Shown one piece after another: positions 17,808-26,848 of a DNA stretch of 61,138 bases. The DNA comes from Brevundimonas sp. (lineage in GTDB: Bacteria > Pseudomonadota > Alphaproteobacteria > Caulobacterales > Caulobacteraceae). The stretch lies in NCBI RefSeq assembly GCF_016463295.1, contig NZ_JAEMRO010000007.1, positions 1 to 61,138 on the forward strand, read 5' to 3'. The position numbers and the translations under genes were made by a program. The notes below the pieces were generated by a model. The model did no database searches and was not told the DNA's origin. It saw nothing but the letters and a program-made list of their open reading frames with translations. Position 1 is the stretch's first letter. Each line of letters begins with the position of its first letter.

Positions 17808-18260
17808 CTAGGCGGTTTGTCGCAGCCAGACCGCCACGGCCCAGGCGTGGGCCTGGTGCCGCAGGGCGACCAGGGCCTGATGCGGGTCAAGCCAGACCAG
17901 TTCGTGATCCGCCTCGACCTTGGACGCAGGGTCGAGCGAAACCTGTTCCGCGATCCAGAAGCCGCCGACGTTGTTGATCGGCGCACCATCGGATTTCAGG
18001 AAGAACTGGCCCGCCTCCGCGATCCGCGTCACTGGACGGATCGTCATGCCCGTCTCCTCGACGAACTCGCGCACCAAAGCCTGTTCCTCGGTCTCATCGC
18101 CATCCACAGCGCCGCCGGGCAGGTCGAAATAGCTGCCTTCCCCTCGATCCACGCGAACGCAGGCCAGCTTGCCGTCATGGACGACCAGACCGAACGCCGT
18201 GGGCCGCCACAGGTAATCCACGCCCGGTGGGGCCTGACCGAATTGCAGGGCGACGCCCAT
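17808..18260 (-). CDS. NUDIX hydrolase
   Basis: A 150-residue NUDIX enzyme. The Nudix box is visible as GGAVDGDETEEQALVREFVEETG (given here in two parts: GGAVDGDETEEQA and LVREFVEETG), with the metal-binding REFVEE core. The ends (YLWRPTAFGLVVHDGK and VWLDPHQALVALRHQA) are typical of small ADP-ribose or nucleotide-sugar hydrolases; substrate unknown. It begins two bases after the stop of the receiver-kinase gene on the same strand, so it is probably the last gene of the flagellar/signalling transcription unit. Confidence 0.88.
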   Translation of the reverse strand: MGVALQFGQAPPGVDYLWRPTAFGLVVHDGKLACVRVDRGEGSYFDLPGGAVDGDETEEQALVREFVEETGMTIRPVTRIAEAGQFFLKSDGAPINNVGGFWIAEQVSLDPASKVEADHELVWLDPHQALVALRHQAHAWAVAVWLRQTA

Positions 18261-18262
18261 GG

Positions 18263-19306
18263 TCAGAGATCGAAGGCCAGACGGGCCCGCACGCCCTTAT
18301 GGGCACCGTCGAACTCGATGGCCGAGCGCAGGCCGGACGCCATGGCCGAGACGATCTTGCCACCCAGACCCGTGCCCTTGGGCTTGCCGTCGCCCAGGCC
18401 GGGCCCGTCGTCCTCTACGGTCAGCAGGGCGCGCCCCTCTCCGTCGGGCTTGAGGATGATGCGGATTTCGCCGCCCTGGCCGGGGCCATAGGCGTATTTC
18501 ACCGCATTGGTGACCAGTTCGGTGACCACCACGCCCAGCGACACGGCCTGGTCGGTGGTGACCCGCATGGGGGCCACATCGAGCACAAGGTTCGGCGAGC
18601 CGTCGTCCGGACCCAGCGACTTGGACAGTTCGTCGATCAGACCTTCCAGATATTCGTCCATGGCCACCGACGACAGGTCGCCCGAGGTGTAGAGCCGCCG
18701 GTGCACGTGGGCGACCGCCTCGATGCGCGCCTGGGCCTCCTTGAGCGCCGCACGTGCGCCCTCGTCGACCATGTGGCGTAGCTGGAGCGACATGAAGCTG
18801 GACACCAGCTGCAGCGAGTTGCCGACGCGGTGATTGACCTCGTGCAGCATCGCCTCGGCCCGGTCGCGCGCCATGCGGACCTGCTCGTGCGCCTCGTCGT
18901 TCTCGCGCTGCAGACGGCGGCGGCGAACGGCGTCCTCGACCGCATTGCGCAACAGGGCGGTGAAGTCCTCAGACACGTCCTTGATGACATAGTCGGCGGC
19001 CCCGGCCCGCAGCGCGGCCACGGCGATGCGCCCGTCCTGGGCCCCGGTGACGTAGACGACCGGCGGGGGGGCTTCCAGCGCCAGGATGTCCGGCAGCACG
19101 TCCAGCCCGTCGCGGCCCGGCATATAGTGGTCCAGGGCGCAGACGTCGAAGACCTCGCCCGCACGCAACCGCTCCAGCCCGGCATCGCCGTCGGGCGCGC
19201 AGGTCACGATATAGTCGTGGCGACCGAACTCCTTCTCGACGAGGCGCGACAGGCCGCGGTCGTCGTCGATGTAGAGCAGGCGGATGGGCTGACCGTTGTT
19301 GGGCAA
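18263..19306 (-). CDS. Hybrid receiver-histidine kinase (HisKA_2 type)
   Basis: A 347-residue protein with an N-terminal receiver ([10 protein letters not shown], then [15 protein letters not shown] with the phospho-accepting Asp near residue 57) and a C-terminal histidine kinase. The H-box [20 protein letters not shown] is the HisKA_2 type, the N-box is [13 protein letters not shown] and the G-box GTGLGGKI. No membrane segment. Such receiver-first kinases are controlled by an upstream phosphodonor, here probably the CHASE3 kinase two genes upstream. The only suitable start is TTG at 19306, eight bases after the receiver gene; there is no nearby ATG. Confidence 0.88.
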   Translation of the reverse strand: MPNNGQPIRLLYIDDDRGLSRLVEKEFGRHDYIVTCAPDGDAGLERLRAGEVFDVCALDHYMPGRDGLDVLPDILALEAPPPVVYVTGAQDGRIAVAALRAGAADYVIKDVSEDFTALLRNAVEDAVRRRRLQRENDEAHEQVRMARDRAEAMLHEVNHRVGNSLQLVSSFMSLQLRHMVDEGARAALKEAQARIEAVAHVHRRLYTSGDLSSVAMDEYLEGLIDELSKSLGPDDGSPNLVLDVAPMRVTTDQAVSLGVVVTELVTNAVKYAYGPGQGGEIRIILKPDGEGRALLTVEDDGPGLGDGKPKGTGLGGKIVSAMASGLRSAIEFDGAHKGVRARLAFDL

Positions 19307-19314
19307 GGCGGCAG

Positions 19315-19740
19315 CTACTCGATGTCCGGCGACTGCATCACCGACAGGAACAGGCCCAGCTGTCGGATGGCGTCGGCGAAGCTCTCATAGTCCACCGGCT
19401 TGGTGATGTAGACGTTGCAGCCCAGGTCGTAGCAGCGCTGGATCTCGACCTTGTCGTCCGTGGTGGTCAGGACGACGACAGGCGCGCGGCGCAGGCGCTC
19501 GTCGCCCTTGACCCGCGCCAGGATGTCGGTGCCCGACATGTCCGGCAGGTTCAGGTCCAGCAGGATCAGCATGGGGCCGTTCGCCCGCACCTCGTCGCTG
19601 AACAGATAGTCGAGGGCCGCGCCGCCCGCGTCGAAGTGGACGATCTCGTTGGAGATGTTGGCGCGGCGGATGTTCTTTTCGATCAGCCGGGCGTGGCCGT
19701 GATCGTCCTCGACCATGACGATCTTGACTGCGCTGCTCAT
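19315..19740 (-). CDS. Single-domain response regulator (CheY-like)
   Basis: A stand-alone receiver of 141 residues. [11 protein letters not shown] carries the acidic pair, [12 protein letters not shown] the phospho-accepting aspartate, VVVLTTTDD the conserved threonine and [11 protein letters not shown] the lysine. The NLP motif and length resemble Rcp1-like regulators that pair with sensor kinases of the CHASE3 or phytochrome type. No output domain, so it acts through protein contacts. Its ATG overlaps the stop of the upstream kinase (ATGA). Confidence 0.92.
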   Translation of the reverse strand: MSSAVKIVMVEDDHGHARLIEKNIRRANISNEIVHFDAGGAALDYLFSDEVRANGPMLILLDLNLPDMSGTDILARVKGDERLRRAPVVVLTTTDDKVEIQRCYDLGCNVYITKPVDYESFADAIRQLGLFLSVMQSPDIE

Positions 19741-21317
19741 GACAGGTCTCCGGTTTCCGAAAGGACGAGGCGTTTGGGGAATTTCAGCACGAAAGTCGAG
19801 CCTTTGCCCAATTCCGACTCCAGATCGATGGTGCCGCCCAGGCGGCGCACGCTGTTGCGGACGAAGGCCAGGCCCAGGCCCTCGCCCGGCCGGTCCTGTT
19901 TGCCGGAGCGTCGGAACAGCTCGAAAATGCGCTCATGGTCGCGGTCCGAGACACCGCGCCCGTTGTCGGCGACGCGATAGATCACCTCGTCGCCGGCCGC
20001 TTCGCCGGACACGACGATCCGGCCGGGCCGCGACGGTTCCAGGTATTTGACGGCATTGTCGACCAGATTGCCGAAGATCTGTTCGATCGACAGGCGGTCG
20101 CTCTGAATCGATGGCAGGTCTTCGACCAAGATCTCGGCATCGGCGGCATCGGTCTGATGGCGGACGCTGTCGGCGATGGCCTGGACCATCTCGGTCATCG
20201 GCAGGGCCTCGGACACGGGCGTTCGACGCCCCTCGCGCGACAGCTTCAGAATGGCGTTGATCAACCGGTCCATCTTGGCGGTGGAGGCGCGGATGAAGCC
20301 GATGGCTTCCGGCACATCCTCGCGCACGGCGATCAGGGCATCGTTTTCGACGATCTCAGGAACCTTGGTTTCCACCGCCGTCATCTGGCGATCGATGATC
20401 CTGCCCGCCTGCTCCAGCTCGGACGTATAGCCCATGACATTCACCAGCGGGGCCCGCAGGTCGTGGCTGACGATATAGGCGAAGCGCTGGATCTCGTCGT
20501 TGGCGCGGGACAAGGCTGCGGTGCGGTCGCGGACCTGGTTCTCAAGGCCGGCATTCAGGCGGTCCATGGCCATCTGCGCGTCGCGCATGTCCATCAGATA
20601 GCGGCGCACGATCCAGCCCACGATACCGGCCAGGATCAGAATCAGCAGACCGGCGAAGACATTGACGCCAAGAGTGAAATTGGCCGCTGCCTCTGTCTCG
20701 CGGGTAAGGCGTTCAATCCGTCCGGCCTGGAGGGTATCGATAGCGGCGATCTCGATCCGCATCTGGTCCATCAGGACCTTACCCTCGCCGCCGCGCACGA
20801 CAGACACAGCCTCTCCGATCCGCCCGGTCCGCGCCAGGCTGATGCTGCGCTCCATGACACCTAGGCGCTGATCGGACAGGTCGCGGATGCGCTCGACGCG
20901 GGGAGCCAGTTCCGGATCGGCTACGGTCAGCCCGGACAAGGTGCTGAACAGGTCCGGCAGGGCGGCGATCGCCTCGTCGTGAATGGCCAGATAGCTGGGC
21001 TGGGCCGTCAGCATGAAGCCGCGCTGGCCGGTTTCCGCATCGACCAGCCGGTTCAGCACTTGCTGTGACACCAGCCGCGCCTGCTGGGCATGCTCCACCG
21101 TTTCGTTGAACTCCGCCGTGCGACGGGTCATGACGAACACCGTCAGATTGACCAGCAGCAGCAGAATCAGGGCGAACGACAACAGGGCCACGACCGTGCG
21201 GCCCACCGATGGCGTGCGCAGGAATTGGCTCAGGGCCGAAATATTGGGTCGGAACGCAGGAGCCATCGGCGCAGCTTTAGCGGGGTGCGGCGTCCTGTCC
21301 AGTCGGGTTTCCGACAC
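19737..21317 (-). CDS. CHASE3-domain sensor histidine kinase
   Basis: A 526-residue membrane kinase: first membrane helix around residues 40-62 (TVVALLSFALILLLLVNLT), a periplasmic CHASE3 domain (VDAETGQRGFMLT, residues about 65-215), a second helix (LGVNVFAGLLILILAGIVG), a coiled coil, then the HisKA H-box FAYIVSHDLRAPLVNV and the HATPase with NLVDNAVKYL and a GEGLGLAFV glycine box. CHASE3 senses unknown stimuli. The start may be GTG at 21317 or ATG at 21266. It follows flhA by 28 bases on the same strand and overlaps the receiver gene by four bases. Confidence 0.9.
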   Translation of the reverse strand: MSETRLDRTPHPAKAAPMAPAFRPNISALSQFLRTPSVGRTVVALLSFALILLLLVNLTVFVMTRRTAEFNETVEHAQQARLVSQQVLNRLVDAETGQRGFMLTAQPSYLAIHDEAIAALPDLFSTLSGLTVADPELAPRVERIRDLSDQRLGVMERSISLARTGRIGEAVSVVRGGEGKVLMDQMRIEIAAIDTLQAGRIERLTRETEAAANFTLGVNVFAGLLILILAGIVGWIVRRYLMDMRDAQMAMDRLNAGLENQVRDRTAALSRANDEIQRFAYIVSHDLRAPLVNVMGYTSELEQAGRIIDRQMTAVETKVPEIVENDALIAVREDVPEAIGFIRASTAKMDRLINAILKLSREGRRTPVSEALPMTEMVQAIADSVRHQTDAADAEILVEDLPSIQSDRLSIEQIFGNLVDNAVKYLEPSRPGRIVVSGEAAGDEVIYRVADNGRGVSDRDHERIFELFRRSGKQDRPGEGLGLAFVRNSVRRLGGTIDLESELGKGSTFVLKFPKRLVLSETGDLS

Positions 21318-21345
21318 AGGCTTGGCTGTTATGACGATTTACCGC

Positions 21346-23466
21346 TCAGACGCTGCCGATGGTGCGCAGGCGCGCGCGCGGATGAACCTCGTTCTGGCTC
21401 ATCACCACGGTCTGGCCGCGGAAGCGTTCGATGATGGAGCGGACATAGGGCCGGATCTGCGGGCCGGTCAGCAAGACGGCGCTTTCGCCCGACATGGCGG
21501 CACGTTCGAACACGTCGCGGACGGCGCGGATGAAGTCCTGAAGCCGCGACGGGGCCATGGCCAGTTGCTTGTCCTCGCCCTGCCCCACCAGCGCCTCGGC
21601 GAAGGCGGCTTCCCATTCCGGCGACAATGTCACGATCGGCAGGGCTCCATCGTCACCCTTGTGCTGCCAGCACAACTGACGGGCCAGACGCCCGCGCACA
21701 TGCTCGACCAGGGTGGTCACGGACGACGTATGCGGCGCGGCCTCGGCCAGGCCTTCCAGAATGGCCCCCAGATCTCGGATCGAGACCTTCTCGCGCAGCA
21801 GCGACTGGAGCACCCGTTGCAGGGTGGTGACGGTGACGACCGAGGGGATCAGTTCGTCGACCAGCTTCTTCTCTTCCGTCCCCAGTTCCTTGAGCAGCTT
21901 CTGCACCTCCGCATAGGACAGCAGATCGGCCATGTTCTCCTTGAGGATTTCGGTCAGGTGGGTCGTCAGCACCGTCGACGGATCGACGATCGTGTAGCCT
22001 CTGAACGTCGCCTCTTCGCGCAAGGACTCGTCGATCCAGGTGGCGGGCAGGCCGAAGGCGGGCTCGCGCGTGTGATCGCCGGGCAGTTCCACCTGACGCC
22101 CCGCCGGATCCATGGCCATCAGCGAGCCCAGACGCACCTCGCCGGTGCCGGCCTCCATCTCCTTGATGCGGATCGCATAGGACTGGGTGCCCAGCCGCAT
22201 ATTGTCGAGGATGCGCACGGACGGCATGACGAAGCCGTACTCCTGGGCGAGGGAGCGGCGCAGCGCCTTGACCTGATCGGTCAGGCGACGCCCCTCCAGA
22301 TCGTTGATCAGGGACAACAGCGAATAGCCCAGCTCGATCTTGACCTCGTCGATGGTCAGGGCGGTGCCGATGGGCTCCTCGACGTCTTCCTTGGGCTTGG
22401 CGGTGGCGGCGGCGATCTCGGCCTCGGTCGGCTGGGGCCTCAGCCGGTCGCGGCCCAGCTTCCACGCCATGAAGCCGGCACCGGCGGCCAGGGCAAAGAA
22501 GGGGATGATCGGCATGCCGGGGATGACGCCGATCAGGGCCGAGGCGGCGGCCACGACGCCCAGGCTGACGGGGTTGGTGGCCAGTTGCCGGACCAGGGCC
22601 TTGTCCGCCGTGCCCTCGACGCCCGCCTTTGAGACCAGGAAGCCCGCGGCGATGGAGATGATGATGGCCGGAACCTGGGTCACCAGGCCGTCGCCAACGG
22701 TCAGCGACACATAGGTGTTAGCCGCCTCGCCGATCGGCAGGCCATGCTGGATGGTGCCGATCAGAATGCCGCCGATGGCATTGATGAAGACGATGATCAG
22801 GCCCGCAACGGCGTCGCCGCGCACGAATTTCGACGCACCGTCCATGGCCCCGAAGAAGGTCGATTCCTGCTCCAGCTCCTTGCGACGCAGCTTGGCCGTC
22901 TCCTCGTCGATCAGACCGCTGGACAGGTCTGCGTCGATGGCCATCTGCTTGCCCGGCATGGAGTCCAGGGTGAAGCGGGCCGAGACCTCGGCGATGCGGG
23001 TCGAGCCCTTGGTGATGACGACGAAGTTCACCACCAGGATGATGGCGAAGATGATGATGCCGATGATGAAGCTGCCGCCCATCATCAGGGCCCCGAAGGC
23101 CTGGATCACCTGACCCGCCGCGCCGTGCCCCTCATGCCCGTGGGTCAGCACCAGCCGCGTGGAGGCCAGGTTCAAGCCCAGCCGGAACAGGGTCGAGACC
23201 AGCAGCACGGTCGGGAAGATGGCGAAGTCCAGCGGCCGCTTCATCATCACGGCCGTCATCAGGATCAGCACGGACGAGACCAGCGAGATCGCCAGCAGCA
23301 GGTCCAGCAGCATTTTGGGCACGGGCAGGATCAGCAGCAGGATGACGCCGATGACGCCCACCGCCATGCCGACCTCGCCCCGCGCGACCCAGCCCAGCAT
23401 GTCCTTGCCGGTCGGCCGGGCCATGCCGTCCTTCATCATGCCGTTGGCGGCGGGGACGTCCGTCAT
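21346..23466 (-). CDS. flhA: Flagellar export gate protein FlhA
   Basis: Export gate of the flagellar type III secretion apparatus, 706 residues. The N-terminal half has about eight membrane helices with the FHIPEP signature region (here FAIFPTVLLVSTLFRLGLNLAS in interrupted form and STRIAEVSARFTLDSMPGKQMAID), and the C-terminal half is the cytoplasmic ring that docks substrates (ALRRSLAQEYGFVMPSVRI and VLLTGPQIRPYVRSIIERF). Its ATG overlaps the stop of the beta-lactamase gene by four bases (ATGA), so translation of the two is coupled. In Caulobacter relatives flhA follows the fliF operon directly, without that gene. Confidence 0.97.
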   Translation of the reverse strand: MTDVPAANGMMKDGMARPTGKDMLGWVARGEVGMAVGVIGVILLLILPVPKMLLDLLLAISLVSSVLILMTAVMMKRPLDFAIFPTVLLVSTLFRLGLNLASTRLVLTHGHEGHGAAGQVIQAFGALMMGGSFIIGIIIFAIILVVNFVVITKGSTRIAEVSARFTLDSMPGKQMAIDADLSSGLIDEETAKLRRKELEQESTFFGAMDGASKFVRGDAVAGLIIVFINAIGGILIGTIQHGLPIGEAANTYVSLTVGDGLVTQVPAIIISIAAGFLVSKAGVEGTADKALVRQLATNPVSLGVVAAASALIGVIPGMPIIPFFALAAGAGFMAWKLGRDRLRPQPTEAEIAAATAKPKEDVEEPIGTALTIDEVKIELGYSLLSLINDLEGRRLTDQVKALRRSLAQEYGFVMPSVRILDNMRLGTQSYAIRIKEMEAGTGEVRLGSLMAMDPAGRQVELPGDHTREPAFGLPATWIDESLREEATFRGYTIVDPSTVLTTHLTEILKENMADLLSYAEVQKLLKELGTEEKKLVDELIPSVVTVTTLQRVLQSLLREKVSIRDLGAILEGLAEAAPHTSSVTTLVEHVRGRLARQLCWQHKGDDGALPIVTLSPEWEAAFAEALVGQGEDKQLAMAPSRLQDFIRAVRDVFERAAMSGESAVLLTGPQIRPYVRSIIERFRGQTVVMSQNEVHPRARLRTIGSV

Positions 23467-24386
23467 GCGGTGTGGCCCAGCGCGCTCAGGGCCATCCGGG
23501 TCGCCTCGGCGATCACGGCGGCGTTCCGGGCGTCGGAGGTCTCTCGCGTGGCGTGATTATAGGCCGCGACCACGATGGGTTTGCCGTTGGGCGGATAGAT
23601 CAGGCCGATGTCATTGGTCGGACCATAGCCGCCTGTGCCCGTCTTGTGCGCCACGCGCCAGCCGGAGGGAACGCCGCCTTTCAGTCGGTCCATGCCGGTC
23701 GGAGTATCGGTCATCCAGCGCAGCAGCCGGGTTTGCGACTCTGCTGTCGGGGGCGAGGCCGGGTCCATGAACAGCCGCTGCATGTTCGCCACCGACTGCG
23801 CCGGGGTGATCGTGTCCTTGTCGCCGTCGAGGCGGTTCATCTCGGGCTCGAACCGGTCGGCCCGCGTGCTGGTGTCGCCGAGGCCGCGATAGAAGGCCTG
23901 CATGGGCTCGATGCCGCCCATGGCTTTCAGCAGAATGTTGGCTGCGGGATTGTCAGAGACCTCGACCGTGCCCTTCATCAGTTGCTCGACCGTCAGGCTT
24001 TTGCCGACGGCGGGTTCGGTGATCGGCGCGTGGCTGATCATGTCGGCGGCGGTGACCGGGATGGCGCGATCCAGCCGCTCCTGCCCGGCCTGCACGCGCA
24101 TCAGGGTGGCGGCGGCCAGGTACATCTTGAAGGTCGAGCAGTAGACGAACCGCTCGTCGCCGCGCCAGCCCAGGCTGCGGCCCGTGCCGGTATCCAGCGC
24201 CACAAAGCCCAGGCGTCCGCCGTTGCGACGCTCCAGGGCCGACAGGTCGAAGGCCTGCATCGCCACGCCCGGGCGCGCCGGCTGATCCTGCGGCGCGGGC
24301 GGCGTCGCTGGTGCTGGCGAACAGCCCATGACGCCCAGCGCGCCGAGGCTGGTCAGGACGCTTCTGCGGTCCATCGAAAGGGTCAT
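23463..24386 (-). CDS. Class A beta-lactamase, in the flagellar operon
   Basis: Serine beta-lactamase of about 307 residues with every class A landmark: STFK at 84-87 (Ser70/Lys73 equivalents), SDN at 144-146, EPEMN at 180-184 (Glu166/Asn170) and KTG at 248-250. The N-terminus MDRRSVLTSLGALGVMGCS has a twin-arginine-like pair and a lipobox, so it is probably an exported lipoprotein. It starts four bases after flbD and overlaps flhA by four bases, so it is transcribed with flagellar genes. All catalytic residues are present, so hydrolysis of penicillin-like substrates is likely; the substrate range cannot be read here. Confidence 0.93.
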   Translation of the reverse strand: MTLSMDRRSVLTSLGALGVMGCSPAPATPPAPQDQPARPGVAMQAFDLSALERRNGGRLGFVALDTGTGRSLGWRGDERFVYCSTFKMYLAAATLMRVQAGQERLDRAIPVTAADMISHAPITEPAVGKSLTVEQLMKGTVEVSDNPAANILLKAMGGIEPMQAFYRGLGDTSTRADRFEPEMNRLDGDKDTITPAQSVANMQRLFMDPASPPTAESQTRLLRWMTDTPTGMDRLKGGVPSGWRVAHKTGTGGYGPTNDIGLIYPPNGKPIVVAAYNHATRETSDARNAAVIAEATRMALSALGHTA

Positions 24387-24390
24387 GCGA

Positions 24391-25785
24391 TCAGGCCGCC
24401 GCGTAGCCGCCGGTGGCGATGCCGGACTGGGGCGCGGGGATGCTGGTGCCCTCGTCGGCATATTCGTTCAGCTTGTTGCGCAGGGTGCGGATCGAGATGC
24501 CCAGAATGGTGGCGGCATGGGTGCGGTTGCCCAGGCAGTGCGACAGGGTGTCCAGGATCAGGGTCTTCTCCATCTGCGCGACCGTCTGGCCGACATGGGC
24601 GCGAGTGACCGTGTCAGCCACCTGGGCCGCGCGTCCCGCAAAGCCGGCATCCGGGGCCGCGCCGTGCGACCCGGCGCTCAGCGGCTGACCGTCCGGCAGG
24701 CGGATAGCATCGACGTCGATTTCTGGCCCGACGGCCAGCAGAACGGCGCGGTGCATGGCGTTTTCCAGCTCGCGCACATTGCCGTTCCAGCGGTGTGAGA
24801 CCAAAGCCCGGCGGGCCTCGGCCGAGACCGGTCGCACCGGCACGCCATTGGCGGCGGCGTATTTCTTGACGAAGTGATCGGCCAGGACGGCGATATCGCC
24901 TGGACGCTCACGCAGCGCGGGCAGACGCAGATTCACGACGTTCAGGCGGTACAGCAGGTCTTCGCGGAACGTCCCCTCGGCCACGGACTTGGCCAGGTCG
25001 CGGTTGGAGGTGGCGATGATGCGGATGTTCACGGGCACCGGCTTGGTGCCGCCGACGCGGTCGATCACCCGCTCCTGGATGGCGCGCAGCAGCTTGGCCT
25101 GAAGCCGGACGTCCATCTCGGAGATTTCGTCCAGCAGAAGGGTGCCGCCGTCGGCCTCCTCAAACTTGCCGATGCGGCGAGCCATGGCCCCGGTGAAGGC
25201 CCCCTTCTCGTGCCCGAACAGCTCGGATTCCAGCAGGTTGTCGGGAATGGCGGCGCAGTTGACGCTGATGAACGGCTTGTCGGCGCGGCGCGAGTTGACG
25301 TGCATGTAGCGCGCCATGACTTCCTTGCCGACGCCGCTTTCGCCGGTGATCAGGATGGAGGCTTCCGATCTCGCAACCTGGTCGGCCAGGCCGATCACGG
25401 CCTTCATCGCCGGATCGGCCGAGATCAGGGGTCGGTCGTCGTCGGCGACCGCGGACAGGACGGCCGCGATCAGCTCCGCATCCGGCGGCAGGGGGATGAA
25501 TTCCTTGGCTCCCGCGCGGATGGCGTCGGCCGCTTCCTTGGCATCGGCATCGACCCCGCAGGCCACGACCGGCACATGGATGCGCTCGTTCTCGTTGGCG
25601 GCGATCAGGGCGGCGATGTCGACACGATAGTCGACCATCAAGAGATCGGCCCCCTGGCCGCGACGTAGCTGTTCGGTCGCTTGGTCGCCACGCTCGACAT
25701 GGCTGACCTTGGCCCCGTGCGCCATAGCCATCTTCACCGCCGTCGCCAGCTGTCCGCTGAGCCTACCAACCACCAGAAGCCGCAT
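24391..25785 (-). CDS. flbD: Sigma-54-dependent flagellar regulator FlbD
   Basis: NtrC-family activator of 464 residues. The N-terminal receiver is degenerate: it starts MRLLVVGRLSG without the usual acidic pair, though Asp52 remains in LLMVDYRVD. The AAA+ domain has Walker A GESGVGKE (148-155), the sigma-54-contacting GAFTGA (195-200) and Walker B GTLLLDEISEMD; a Fis-type helix-turn-helix (THAATILGISIRTLRNKL) ends the protein. In Caulobacter, FlbD activates late flagellar promoters and represses early ones, including fliF, and its receiver is likewise unusual. It is followed by the beta-lactamase gene. Confidence 0.95.
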   Translation of the reverse strand: MRLLVVGRLSGQLATAVKMAMAHGAKVSHVERGDQATEQLRRGQGADLLMVDYRVDIAALIAANENERIHVPVVACGVDADAKEAADAIRAGAKEFIPLPPDAELIAAVLSAVADDDRPLISADPAMKAVIGLADQVARSEASILITGESGVGKEVMARYMHVNSRRADKPFISVNCAAIPDNLLESELFGHEKGAFTGAMARRIGKFEEADGGTLLLDEISEMDVRLQAKLLRAIQERVIDRVGGTKPVPVNIRIIATSNRDLAKSVAEGTFREDLLYRLNVVNLRLPALRERPGDIAVLADHFVKKYAAANGVPVRPVSAEARRALVSHRWNGNVRELENAMHRAVLLAVGPEIDVDAIRLPDGQPLSAGSHGAAPDAGFAGRAAQVADTVTRAHVGQTVAQMEKTLILDTLSHCLGNRTHAATILGISIRTLRNKLNEYADEGTSIPAPQSGIATGGYAAA

Positions 25786-25846
25786 GGGTCTTCTCCTTCA
25801 CATCCAACGCACGATGACCCGTGTTCGGGGCCGGGGTTCAACGCCG

Positions 25847-26179
25847 TCAGGCGTTGCTGTCTTCAACCTTGATGATTTCCGTCATGGTCACACCCAGACG
25901 ATCCTCGACCACGACGACCTCGCCGCGGGCGACCAGCCGGTTGTTGACGAAGATGTCGATGGCCTCGCCGACCTTGCGGTCCAGCTCCAGCACCGAGCCG
26001 CGGTTGAGCTTGAGCAGCTGCGCCACCGTCATGTGCGCCTTGCCCAGCACGGCCGAAATATTAACCGGCACGTCGAAGACCGGGGCCAGATCGTGGGCCG
26101 TCTTGTCCGTCGCGTCGTCGGTGACGGTGATCGCGGTGGAGTCGCCAAACTCCTCCAGAGCCATGGTGTCGGATGCCAT
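25847..26179 (-). CDS. fliN: Flagellar motor switch protein FliN
   Basis: A 110-residue C-ring protein with one SpoA domain: FDVPVNISAVLGKAHMTVAQLLKLN, GSVLELDRKVGEAIDIFVNNRLVARGEV and VEDRLGVTMTEI (quoted in parts FDVPVNISAVLG, GSVLELDRKVGEAI, RLVARGEVVVVED). The start at 26179 shares bases with the flbE stop (TAATG). FliN with FliG sets the direction of motor rotation and helps dock export substrates. The order fliF-fliG-flbE-fliN-flbD is that of Caulobacter. Confidence 0.95.
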   Translation of the reverse strand: MASDTMALEEFGDSTAITVTDDATDKTAHDLAPVFDVPVNISAVLGKAHMTVAQLLKLNRGSVLELDRKVGEAIDIFVNNRLVARGEVVVVEDRLGVTMTEIIKVEDSNA

Positions 26180-26847
26180 TACGGCCTCCCTTCCATCGAG
26201 TTGTGGGGGGTGAGGATGTCGGCGTGGCCCGCATCGGCGGCGAGCGCCGAGTTCAGAGCCTCGGTCATGCGGGCGAAGGTGGCCTCGACGTCGAACTCGG
26301 CCCGCCCATCGGCCCATTCCAGCTGAAAGGCGGCGGGGGCCATGCCCGGCTCGTCACGGAAGGCGACCACGCCGGAAAAGCCCGCGTCGGCGCATAGCTG
26401 TTCGATGCGGGCGCGGGTCTGATCGGTCAGGTCGCCGGCGCGGATGACCAGACGCGGCGAGGCGTCGACCTCTTGTCCCAGAGCTTCCAGCGCGGCCTGG
26501 ATCGGCGCGGCGGGATAGCGGTCCAGGGCCGAGGCGCAGACGACCCGCGCCGCCGCCATGGCCAGGGACGCGGACTGCTCGCGATGCGTCTGGGCGACCT
26601 GTGTCAGAGCCGGAGCCGAGGCGGCCAGCGCCTGGCCGATGGTGGACAGGGCCATGGCCTGCAGACTCTCGATCTCGTCCATGGCGATCTGGCGAGCCTC
26701 GGCGCGGGCCTGGGCGACCAGGGCCTCGACCTCGCCCGCCGTCCAGGCGCGTTTGGCCGGGCGGTAGGCGGAAGCGCGTACGACGTCGCCGAGCGAGTCG
26801 AACTCGGTGTCGAAGGCGAACGGGGTGCTGAGGGGTTGAGCGGTCAT
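26179..26847 (-). CDS. flbE: Flagellar FliH-like protein FlbE
   Basis: A 222-residue protein in the position of Caulobacter FlbE, the alphaproteobacterial FliH. The N-terminal part has low complexity, followed by a long helix VEALVAQARAEARQIAMDEIESL typical of FliH stators and a C-terminal domain with RLVIRAGDLTDQTRARIEQL and FDVEATFARMTEALN. It would regulate the FliI ATPase and dock it to the C ring. It follows fliG by two bases and overlaps fliN. Sequence similarity to classic FliH is weak, so the name rests on both context and shape. Confidence 0.85.
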   Translation of the reverse strand: MTAQPLSTPFAFDTEFDSLGDVVRASAYRPAKRAWTAGEVEALVAQARAEARQIAMDEIESLQAMALSTIGQALAASAPALTQVAQTHREQSASLAMAAARVVCASALDRYPAAPIQAALEALGQEVDASPRLVIRAGDLTDQTRARIEQLCADAGFSGVVAFRDEPGMAPAAFQLEWADGRAEFDVEATFARMTEALNSALAADAGHADILTPHNSMEGRP

Positions 26848-26848
26848 G

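Noticed and set aside
21013-22632. Plus-strand frame opposite the CHASE3 kinase and flhA
   Set aside because: Antisense shadow of GC-rich genes; low-complexity product rich in Arg, Gly and Gln without domains.
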